Positions 28,437 through 35,103 of a stretch of 64,000 nucleotides of DNA are shown here, piece after piece. The stretch is from an uncultured Flavobacteriaceae bacterium (GTDB taxonomy: Bacteria > Bacteroidota > Bacteroidia > Flavobacteriales > Flavobacteriaceae), in assembly GCA_905479065.1 (NCBI GenBank), contig CAJQLB010000003.1:117919-181918 (forward strand). Reading direction: 5' to 3'. The position numbers were made by a program, and so were the translations under genes. The notes beneath the pieces are model-generated. The model worked only from the letters and a program-made list of their open reading frames with translations, was not told the origin of the DNA and did no database searches. The first letter of the stretch is position 1. Each line of letters begins with the position of its first letter.

Positions 28437-29846
28437 TTATCGCTTTGTCAAAAGTACAACATTTTCCACATGATGTGTTTGAGGAAACATATCAACCGAT
28501 TGTGTTTTAGAAATCTCATATTCCAAATCCATCAAAGCTAGATCTCTAGCTTGTGTTGCGCTATTACAACTAACATAAACAATTTTATTTGGTGCTATAT
28601 TTAGAATTTGACTTACAACATTTTTGTGCATTCCGTCTCGAGGCGGGTCGGTTATGAGGACGTCTGGCCTACCGTGACTTTCAATGAATTGAGAATTAAA
28701 AATAGTTTTCATGTCACCTACATGAAATTCAACATTATCGATTTGATTAAATAAAGCATTTTCTTTTGCAGCTTCAATGGCTTCAGGAACAGCTTCAATG
28801 CCAATGACTTTTTTTGCATTTTTTGCCACAAATTGAGCAATGGTTCCTGTTCCAGTATACAAATCATACACTAATTCTTTACCCGTTAGGCCAGCAAAGT
28901 TCCGAGTTATTTTGTAGAGTTCGTAAGCTTGTTGAGAGTTTGTTTGATAAAAAGACTTTGCATTTATTTTAAATGTTAGTCCCTCCATCTTTTCTAAGAT
29001 AAAATCTCTACCCTTAAAACAATGAACTTGTTGATCATATATAGTGTCATTTCCTTTTTGGTTAATCACATATTGTAAGGAGTTAATATTTGGAAAATCT
29101 GAGGCAATATGACGTAGTATGAGTTCCCGTTGTGATTTATCGTCTTTAAAAAATTGTAAAACAACCATGATTTCACCAATTGAAGATGTTCGTATCATGA
29201 GTGTTCTTAAAAATCCAGACTGATTTCTTGGATTAAAAAATTTTAAATTGTTGTCAATGGCAAATTTTTTTACTGAATTTCTAATGTCATTTGATGAATG
29301 CCCTTGTAGATAACAAGTTTTTATATCAAGTATTTTATCCCACATTCCTGGGATGTGAAATCCTAATGCGTTTTTATCCGTGATATCTTCATTTGAGTTA
29401 ATTTCATCAGGTGTTAGCCATCGACTATCACTAAAAGAAAATTCCATTTTATTTCTGTAAAAATAGTGTTGTTCTGAGCCTAAAATTGGAGTAACTTTTG
29501 GAAGTTTTAGATGCCCAATGCGCGATAAATTATTAACTACTTCTTTTTCTTTATAATAGAGTTGCTGCTCATAATCCATATGTTGCCATTTACAGCCACC
29601 ACATGTGCCAAAATGTTCACATTTTGGGCTAGTGCGCTTCTCAGAAAGTTTTATGAACTTTATAGCTTTTCCTTCGTAATAAGCTTTTCTTTTTTTAAAG
29701 GTTTGAACATCAACAATATCTCCAGGAACAGCATTTGACAAGAAAATGACTTTTCCATCTGGGGCTTTTCCGATTACTTTACCTTTTGCACCTGCATCGA
29801 TAATGTCAATATTGGTGAAAATCTGTTTTCTATTTTTTCTAGACAT
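28437..29846 (-). CDS. rlmD: 23S rRNA (uracil-1939 C5)-methyltransferase
   Basis: This 469-aa SAM-dependent RNA methyltransferase of the RumA/TrmA family makes m5U in 23S rRNA. An N-terminal TRAM domain (about 8-65, with AVPGDIVDVQ) precedes iron-sulfur ligands in SPKCEHFGTCGGCKWQ. The catalytic region has YDLYTGTGTIAQF (SAM site), DPPRDGM, and the nucleophilic Cys in VYVSCNSATQARD, followed by the general-base region near DMFPQTHHVE. All expected motifs are present. A perfect minus-strand -7 box ends only 4 nt before the ATG, so the transcript may be nearly leaderless. It heads the rlmD-DUF6452-DUF6048 operon. Confidence 0.95.
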   Translation of the reverse strand: MSRKNRKQIFTNIDIIDAGAKGKVIGKAPDGKVIFLSNAVPGDIVDVQTFKKRKAYYEGKAIKFIKLSEKRTSPKCEHFGTCGGCKWQHMDYEQQLYYKEKEVVNNLSRIGHLKLPKVTPILGSEQHYFYRNKMEFSFSDSRWLTPDEINSNEDITDKNALGFHIPGMWDKILDIKTCYLQGHSSNDIRNSVKKFAIDNNLKFFNPRNQSGFLRTLMIRTSSIGEIMVVLQFFKDDKSQRELILRHIASDFPNINSLQYVINQKGNDTIYDQQVHCFKGRDFILEKMEGLTFKINAKSFYQTNSQQAYELYKITRNFAGLTGKELVYDLYTGTGTIAQFVAKNAKKVIGIEAVPEAIEAAKENALFNQIDNVEFHVGDMKTIFNSQFIESHGRPDVLITDPPRDGMHKNVVSQILNIAPNKIVYVSCNSATQARDLALMDLEYEISKTQSVDMFPQTHHVENVVLLTKR

Positions 29847-29850
29847 GGCA

Positions 29851-29858
29851 CAAAAATA
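29851..29858 (-). promoter_or_regulatory. Bacteroidota -7 box close to the rlmD start
   Basis: Minus-strand TATTTTTG perfectly matches TAnnTTTG and ends 4 nt before the ATG. Confidence 0.35.
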
Positions 29859-30174
29859 ACAATAGCGAGATATATTTAAAGCTCTTATTGAAATAATATT
29901 TAAATAGAGTTCTCAGTGATTCAAATTCTTAGGTGTAACTATTGTAATAGCCATATAGGAAAGTTTAAAAAGGAGTAATGATTTCAGAGCAATGAGCTAG
30001 GATATCAAATTTGGTGCTAGAAAATACTCTTTTAGGATTTTATCAACTAACTTTTATTTAGTATTTTGCGTGCCCTTAGGGATGATTTCTTTCCCACGCT
30101 GAATTTTCGAATTGTCGAGAGAACAAAGGTAGATAAGGAATGGTTATTTTACTCATCAATAAAAATTCATTAAA
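29859..30174. other. Intergenic region with a possible minus-strand small RNA
   Basis: The spacer between divergent rlmD and rocD contains a perfect minus-strand -7 box TACCTTTG (30131-30124). Downstream of it on that strand is a compact GC-rich hairpin closed by GCGTG/CACGC (30099-30095 with 30072-30068), with a CCCTAAGGG element inside. The rest is AT-rich. No protein-coding frame is supported. The hairpin may belong to a short RNA, but the family is not recognised. Confidence 0.3.
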
Positions 30175-31452
30175 ATGGCTGTTTTAGACCAAATTTCATC
30201 GCAAGAAGCGATTGCGTTAGAAAACAAATACGGAGCTCATAATTACCACCCACTGCCTGTTGTTTTAAGTAGAGGAGAAGGTGTTTTTGTTTGGGATGTA
30301 GAAGGTAAAAAATATTACGATTTTTTATCGGCTTACTCTTCATTAAATCAAGGGCATTGTCATCCAAAAATAATAAATGCTATGTCAGAACAGGCGCAGA
30401 AACTAACCTTAACGTCTCGGGCATTTTACAATAATGTTTTAGGTAAGTTTGAAAAGTTTGCCTGTGATTTTTTTGGTTTTGATAAGTTATTACCAATGAA
30501 TTCTGGTGCAGAGGCTGTCGAAACTGCTCTAAAATTATGTCGTAAATGGTCTTATGAAATTAAAGGTATAGATTTTAATAAAGCTGAGATTATTGTATGT
30601 AATAATAATTTTCATGGGAGAACTACGACCATTATATCGTTTTCAAATGATCCTACTGCTCGTAAAAACTTTGGCCCTTACACCAATGGCTTTATAAAAA
30701 TTGAATATGACAACTTGCAAGAGTTAGAGGCTACTCTTCAATCGAATCCTAATGTAGCAGGATTTCTAGTCGAGCCAATACAAGGTGAAGCGGGGGTTTT
30801 TGTGCCCTCTGAGGGTTATTTGTCAAAAGCAAAGGCGTTGTGTGAAAAATACAATGTTTTATTTATCGCGGATGAAGTTCAAACTGGAATTGCGCGAACA
30901 GGAAGATTGTTAGCTACCTGTGGAAATTGTTCGTGTGAAGATAAAAATTGTTCTGGGGTTCCTGAAGTAAAACCAGATATTTTAATTTTGGGAAAAGCTT
31001 TGAGTGGCGGTGTTTATCCTGTTTCTGCAGTCCTTGCAAATGATGAGATTATGAAAGTGATTCAACCTGGAAATCATGGGAGTACGTTTGGAGGAAATCC
31101 AATCGCTGCTGCAGTTTCAATAGCAGCATTAACCGTGGTAAAGGATGAAAAATTAGCTGATAATGCAAGTGTTTTAGGTGAATTGTTCAGGGAAGAGATG
31201 AATAAATATATAGCCACAAGTACTATTGTAAGTTCTATTAGAGGTAAAGGTTTATTAAATGCAATATTAATTAATGATCACGAGTCAAGTGATACTGCTT
31301 GGAATATTTGCTTAGCATTGAGTGATAATGGCTTGTTAGCAAAACCAACACATGGTAATATTATACGATTTGCTCCTCCTTTAGTAATTACAAAAGAGCA
31401 GTTATATGATTGTGTTTCAATCATTATAAATACCCTGAAAAAATTCGAATAA
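30175..31452 (+). CDS. rocD: Ornithine--oxo-acid transaminase
   Basis: This 425-aa class III PLP aminotransferase converts ornithine and 2-oxoglutarate to glutamate semialdehyde and glutamate (arginine/ornithine breakdown or proline supply). It has YSSLNQGHCHPKI, the PLP-phosphate site MNSGAEAVETALKLCRKW, NNFHGRT, cofactor Asp233 in IADEVQTG, and Schiff-base Lys274 in ILGKALSGGVYP, then HGSTFGGNP. Oddly, between the DEVQTG motif and the Lys there is an inserted Cys-rich loop with Cys249, 252, 254 and 259 (C-x2-C-x-C-x4-C), replacing a short Cys-free turn in classical RocD. No other arginine-pathway gene is adjacent. Confidence 0.93.
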   Translation: MAVLDQISSQEAIALENKYGAHNYHPLPVVLSRGEGVFVWDVEGKKYYDFLSAYSSLNQGHCHPKIINAMSEQAQKLTLTSRAFYNNVLGKFEKFACDFFGFDKLLPMNSGAEAVETALKLCRKWSYEIKGIDFNKAEIIVCNNNFHGRTTTIISFSNDPTARKNFGPYTNGFIKIEYDNLQELEATLQSNPNVAGFLVEPIQGEAGVFVPSEGYLSKAKALCEKYNVLFIADEVQTGIARTGRLLATCGNCSCEDKNCSGVPEVKPDILILGKALSGGVYPVSAVLANDEIMKVIQPGNHGSTFGGNPIAAAVSIAALTVVKDEKLADNASVLGELFREEMNKYIATSTIVSSIRGKGLLNAILINDHESSDTAWNICLALSDNGLLAKPTHGNIIRFAPPLVITKEQLYDCVSIIINTLKKFE

Positions 31453-31501
31453 TTTCGTAGATAACTTGTGCGTTAATGTTTTTCAAAAACAGAGGGAGAG
31501 A

Positions 31502-31840
31502 CTATTGTGTCTGTTCGTATTGTTGTAATGTTTCATTATATAACTCCATTAAATCATCGTATCCGATTGTTGAAAACACGTACAAGACTCTTGCGACCAT
31601 AATGAGATTGATAATGAAAACAATTAAGGAGACAATTCTAGCTGTTTTCATAGATTTTATATTGTCATAATTTTCGTAATCTGCAATAGCTTTCTGATAC
31701 TGTTTATTAGATAGAAAAAGTGAGATCGTCGATGGTATAATTCCGAAACCTAAAAAGCAACAACACAAAAGGCCAAGGACAGAGAGAATGTATATTGGAG
31801 TTGTGTTAAGTTTTTGTTTTTCCAAAATATTATGATCCAT
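31502..31840 (-). CDS. CCC-motif (CD225/dispanin-like) small membrane protein
   Basis: This 112-aa protein has two membrane segments. The first, after a short polar N terminus, contains LLCCCFLGFGIIPSTISLFLSNK, and a loop with YENYDNIKSMKTARIV leads into a second helix. The CCC followed by small residues and the K-x-A-r-I pattern before helix two mirror the CD225/dispanin fold of interferon-induced transmembrane proteins; flavobacterial versions are known as CCC-motif membrane proteins. Function is unknown. The Cys cluster could be acylated as in animal dispanins (inference). Its start overlaps the end of the DUF2752 gene by 11 nt, so the two are translated together. Confidence 0.8.
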   Translation of the reverse strand: MDHNILEKQKLNTTPIYILSVLGLLCCCFLGFGIIPSTISLFLSNKQYQKAIADYENYDNIKSMKTARIVSLIVFIINLIMVARVLYVFSTIGYDDLMELYNETLQQYEQTQ

Positions 31841-32117
31841 TTAATTTAATTATATAGCTAATAAAAATTGTGCTTAGGCTTAAAACTACTAAAAATAATT
31901 TAATTTTTTCGTCATATTTAAATTTATAAAATATATTAAATATGAGAAAAAGAGTCAGTATTAAAAAAGGGTAAATCGCTGGATACATTAAAAAAGCTTC
32001 TGTGAATTTTCCCTGAAATAAAAATAATAGCGAGCGTTGAAAGCCACATCCGAAACATTCAATTCCTAATAATTTTTTATTGAGACAGGGCAGCAAATAA
32101 TCCTCTAGAATTAACAC
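31830..32117 (-). CDS. DUF2752 small membrane protein, non-ATG start
   Basis: This 95-aa protein matches DUF2752: an N-terminal CFGCGFQRSLLFLFQG version of the family's 'CPGCG.tRA...l..G' motif at about residues 20-35, then two hydrophobic helices. The family has no established function but often precedes CCC/TM2-type small membrane proteins, as here. No ATG is available between the upstream in-frame TAA and the motif. A GTG at 32117 is the longest option and a TTG a few codons on is an alternative. It overlaps the CCC-motif gene by 11 nt. Confidence 0.75.
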   Translation of the reverse strand: MLILEDYLLPCLNKKLLGIECFGCGFQRSLLFLFQGKFTEAFLMYPAIYPFLILTLFLIFNIFYKFKYDEKIKLFLVVLSLSTIFISYIIKLNGS

Positions 32118-32216
32118 GTTGATTTTAAAAGTTTATCAAAGTTAAAAAATGTATCGGATTAATTTTGTTATTTTGTTTTATTGTTTTCGGTTAATCAAAA
32201 TGGTAAATTGGTATAA

Positions 32217-32414
32217 ATGAATAGATTTTTTAATTATTTTTTAATTGGTCTTGGTGGGCTCGTGGCATTGTATGCGAATGCTTACGAGAGTCAAAACACA
32301 TATATATTAATTGGAGGTGTTGTCATGTTGATGACGGGGTTATATCGGTTGTCACGTGGTATTTCAAATAAAGCCAATATTAGCGAACACGAGAAAAATC
32401 AACACAGCAACTAA
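32217..32414 (+). CDS. Small two-helix membrane protein of unknown function
   Basis: This 65-aa protein has a basic N terminus, hydrophobic segment one (YFLIGLGGLVALYANAY), a short polar turn, hydrophobic segment two (YILIGGVVMLMTGLYRLS), and a charged tail. I do not recognise a family. It is supported as a gene by its hairpin-membrane layout, ATG start, and a TAATG overlap in which its stop shares a base with the start of the Smr-domain gene, indicating translational coupling. Its role may therefore relate to that neighbour, but nothing in the sequence shows how. Confidence 0.65.
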   Translation: MNRFFNYFLIGLGGLVALYANAYESQNTYILIGGVVMLMTGLYRLSRGISNKANISEHEKNQHSN

Positions 32415-32965
32415 TGTCATTCAAAAAGGGCGACTTTGTAGAAGTTATTGATGAAGATTTTTCAGGGGAGGTGGTTTTAGTTACCGATGATTTAGTCACA
32501 ATTCAAACTAACGACGATTTTTTATTAGAGTTTTCTCCTATTCAACTTATTCACAAAGGGAATCATCAGTTCTTAAATGCTACATCCTTGATAAATTTGG
32601 ATGCGCAACATAAAATAAAAACGGATAAAGTTCCCTCACAAAAAGCTCAAAGGTTTGCCAGGCGTAAAGAGCGAAATAAATCAGTGATGGAGGTAGATTT
32701 GCACATCGAACAGCTTATTCCAAACAGTCGCGGTATGAATAATTACGACATACTCACGTGTCAGCTAGAGACTATAAAACGACAGTTGGCGTTCGCAAAA
32801 AGTAAAAAGATACAACGAATTGTATTTATTCATGGTGTTGGAGAGGGAGTCTTGAAATTAGAATTGGAGTATGTGTTAAAACGATATGAAGATTTGACCT
32901 ATTATGACGCTGATTATCAAAAATATGGTTTTGGTGCGACTGAGGTCTGTTTGAATCATCACTGA
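32414..32965 (+). CDS. Smr-domain protein (DUF2027-type)
   Basis: This 183-aa protein has an N-terminal small beta-barrel region (about 1-60, starting KKGDFVEVIDEDFSGEVV) typical of DUF2027. A basic linker, KAQRFARRKERNK, is followed by a C-terminal Smr domain (about 95-183) with VDLHIEQL, RIVFIHGVGEGVLK and DADYQKYGFGATEV. Smr domains, first known from MutS2, bind nucleic acids and often nick DNA or RNA. The DLH and HGxGxGxL motifs needed for that are present. It likely acts on nucleic acid in the cytoplasm; the target is unknown. It is translationally coupled to the 65-aa membrane protein upstream. Confidence 0.87.
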   Translation: MSFKKGDFVEVIDEDFSGEVVLVTDDLVTIQTNDDFLLEFSPIQLIHKGNHQFLNATSLINLDAQHKIKTDKVPSQKAQRFARRKERNKSVMEVDLHIEQLIPNSRGMNNYDILTCQLETIKRQLAFAKSKKIQRIVFIHGVGEGVLKLELEYVLKRYEDLTYYDADYQKYGFGATEVCLNHH

Positions 32966-32967
32966 TA

Positions 32968-33858
32968 TCAATCCTCTATAGTAAGGCTGGAGGTGAATAT
33001 GCCCAAGTCAATGAAGTCTGTGTTAATGATCTCTAGATTCGTATTAATAATTGAAAATTCTACGAGAATGGTCCTTGTGAAGACATTTGAATTAATCACC
33101 TCATAGACAAAAGATTCGGTGGCGTTATTGTCTAAATATCTTGCAATTACCGACCCGTCAGCAAAATCATCTTGTAGGTTGCCGTTTAAGTTTTCATCTT
33201 CATGACGTGTGATTAAACCGTCGTTGTCATCATCTGTGTCCAAGTAATCAGGAATGCCATCATTGTCAGTATCCTGTGAATCATCCAAATTTCCATCGCT
33301 ATTTGGGTCTGGCTTTTCTAATCGAGTACTTACATTATCACCATCATCATCAAAATCTTTGTAATTTGGAATTGAGTCACCATCAGAGTCATCATCTTCC
33401 AAATTTCCATTTCCATTGAGGTCCTCGTTTTCGGATGGTATGCCATCTTGATCGTCATCAGTAAAGGTAGATTGTGTAACGACTTTCCCTCCTGATGCTA
33501 GGTAATCTTCAATAATAGACACTTCAGAACTTGGAATTTCCTGACATATCAATCCTGCAGGATCATTGTCATAAGTTCTGTAATTAAACCTTACTGTGCT
33601 ACTAATTGATAATTCATAGGAATAGGGCGATTCCTCTGGATTGAAGATCCGATCTGTATTGCTATTGCTTGGAAATAAAAGGGTTAGTGATTCGTTGGGA
33701 TCTGTTTTTATATCGTAGATCACATAATTGTCAGATTCAGTATTACCACATAAATCGAGGTTTTTATCAAAATCTAAAGAAACAGTAATGATGTCACCAT
33801 CATTACATGATAGCAATGTAAAAAGTGAAAATAGCAGAAAAACAGAGAACCCTCTCAT
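32968..33858 (-). CDS. Acidic lipoprotein with thrombospondin-3-like calcium-binding repeats
   Basis: This 296-aa lipoprotein has a signal peptide of residues 1-18 and lipobox LLSC. The middle (about 145-250) is an Asp/Asn-rich array built from units such as DDDQDGIPSENED, DSDGDSIPNYKDFDDDGD and DTDNDGIPDYLDTDDDND. These are thrombospondin type 3/EF-like motifs whose DxDxDG patterns bind calcium. Flanking regions look like beta domains without a recognised family. The ATG at 33858 is chosen because the longer frame begins inside a perfect -7 box. Likely anchored at the cell surface; function unknown. It converges on the Smr gene with a 2-nt gap. Confidence 0.85.
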   Translation of the reverse strand: MRGFSVFLLFSLFTLLSCNDGDIITVSLDFDKNLDLCGNTESDNYVIYDIKTDPNESLTLLFPSNSNTDRIFNPEESPYSYELSISSTVRFNYRTYDNDPAGLICQEIPSSEVSIIEDYLASGGKVVTQSTFTDDDQDGIPSENEDLNGNGNLEDDDSDGDSIPNYKDFDDDGDNVSTRLEKPDPNSDGNLDDSQDTDNDGIPDYLDTDDDNDGLITRHEDENLNGNLQDDFADGSVIARYLDNNATESFVYEVINSNVFTRTILVEFSIINTNLEIINTDFIDLGIFTSSLTIED

Positions 33859-33873
33859 GACACAGATTTTAAA

Positions 33874-33881
33874 CAAAAATA
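33874..33881 (-). promoter_or_regulatory. Bacteroidota -7 box for the TSP3-repeat lipoprotein gene
   Basis: Minus-strand TATTTTTG, a perfect TAnnTTTG match, lies 15 nt before the ATG at 33858 and rules out the upstream TTG as start. Confidence 0.45.
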
Positions 33882-33954
33882 AAAGAAATGTAAATTATTC
33901 CTTAGTTTATTGAAAATAATTTTATTTAATTATTTTAGCGCTTTATTATAATGT

Positions 33955-35103
33955 ATGAAAACACCAGTTTATTTTGATAACGCAGCAACAACACCCATTC
34001 GTAATGAGGTCATTGAAGTCATAACAAGTGTAATGAAAAATAATTATGGAAATGCCTCATCTACACATAGTTTTGGTAGATCATCTAGATCTTTAATTGA
34101 GAAAAATAGAAAAGAAATCGCAGCTTATTTTAATGTAACTCCTGCTGAAATAATATTTACTTCTGGTGGTACCGAAGCTGATAATTTAGTATTGAGGAGT
34201 GCTGCAAGAGATCTTGGAGTTAAAACATTTATAACTTCAAAAATTGAACATAATGCTATTTTACACACATTAAATCAATTATCAAATGAATATGATATTA
34301 CCGTACGATATGTTGACATTGATGAACATGGAGAATTGGACTATCAACATTTAGAGCATTTACTAGAAACTAATCATAACGTGCTAACTACCTTGATGTA
34401 CGTAAACAACGAAATTGGAAATTTATTAGATATAGAGTATGTTGCGAATTTATGTAAAAAACATAAGGCTCTTTTTCATAGTGATACAGTTCAGGCTGTT
34501 GGGCATTATGATATAGATCTTAGCAAAGTTCCAATTGATTTCCTTGCTGCGAGTGCTCATAAATTTCATGGACCTAAAGGTGTAGGTTTTGCATTTATCC
34601 GAAAAGATTCGGGGTTAAAATCGATTATTTTTGGTGGTGAACAAGAGCGTGGTTTTAGAGCTGGAACAGAATGTGTACATAATATAGCAGGCTTAGCTGA
34701 AGCATTTAAAATAGCAACGACTAATCTAGTTGCCGAGGGAGCTTTTATAAAAAATATAAAATCTTATTTCATAGAGTCTTTAAAAAAGGCTGTTCCAGAG
34801 TGTTCATTTAATGGTCATTCAGGGCATTTAGAAAAAAGTGCTTATACTTCCGTAAATGTATGCTTTCCGATATCTGAAGAAAAAAGTGCAATGTTTTTAT
34901 TCCAATTAGATCTCAAGGGAATTGCATGTTCTAAAGGCAGTGCTTGTCAAAGCGGTAGTACTAAAAAGTCACATGTTTTATCTGCAATTTTAAATGAGGA
35001 AGAACTTAGTAAGCCTTCTATCAGATTTTCTTTTAGTATTTTTAATACAAAAGAAGATGTAGACTATGTAGTGAAATGTTTACAGGAACTGGTTTATTGT
35101 TAA
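33955..35103 (+). CDS. Cysteine desulfurase (IscS/NifS type)
   Basis: This 382-aa class V PLP enzyme takes sulfur from cysteine for iron-sulfur clusters or tRNA thiolation. Marks are YFDNAATTPI at the start, TSGGTEADNL (PLP-phosphate), the VNNEIGN loop, PLP-Asp/Gln in HSDTVQAVG, Schiff-base Lys203 in SAHKFHGPKG, and the persulfide-carrying Cys331 in KGSACQSGS near the end. The conserved loop Cys and overall length put it in the IscS-like group I. It stands alone without iscU or sufBCD, and its 3' end overlaps the convergent TonB-type receptor gene by 4 nt. Which acceptor it serves is unknown, so no symbol is given. Confidence 0.93.
   Translation: MKTPVYFDNAATTPIRNEVIEVITSVMKNNYGNASSTHSFGRSSRSLIEKNRKEIAAYFNVTPAEIIFTSGGTEADNLVLRSAARDLGVKTFITSKIEHNAILHTLNQLSNEYDITVRYVDIDEHGELDYQHLEHLLETNHNVLTTLMYVNNEIGNLLDIEYVANLCKKHKALFHSDTVQAVGHYDIDLSKVPIDFLAASAHKFHGPKGVGFAFIRKDSGLKSIIFGGEQERGFRAGTECVHNIAGLAEAFKIATTNLVAEGAFIKNIKSYFIESLKKAVPECSFNGHSGHLEKSAYTSVNVCFPISEEKSAMFLFQLDLKGIACSKGSACQSGSTKKSHVLSAILNEEELSKPSIRFSFSIFNTKEDVDYVVKCLQELVYC

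Noticed and set aside
33200..33460. Low-complexity CATC/ATC-rich stretch as a microsatellite
   Set aside because: It is the codons of the Asp-rich calcium-binding repeats of the lipoprotein read on the other strand.
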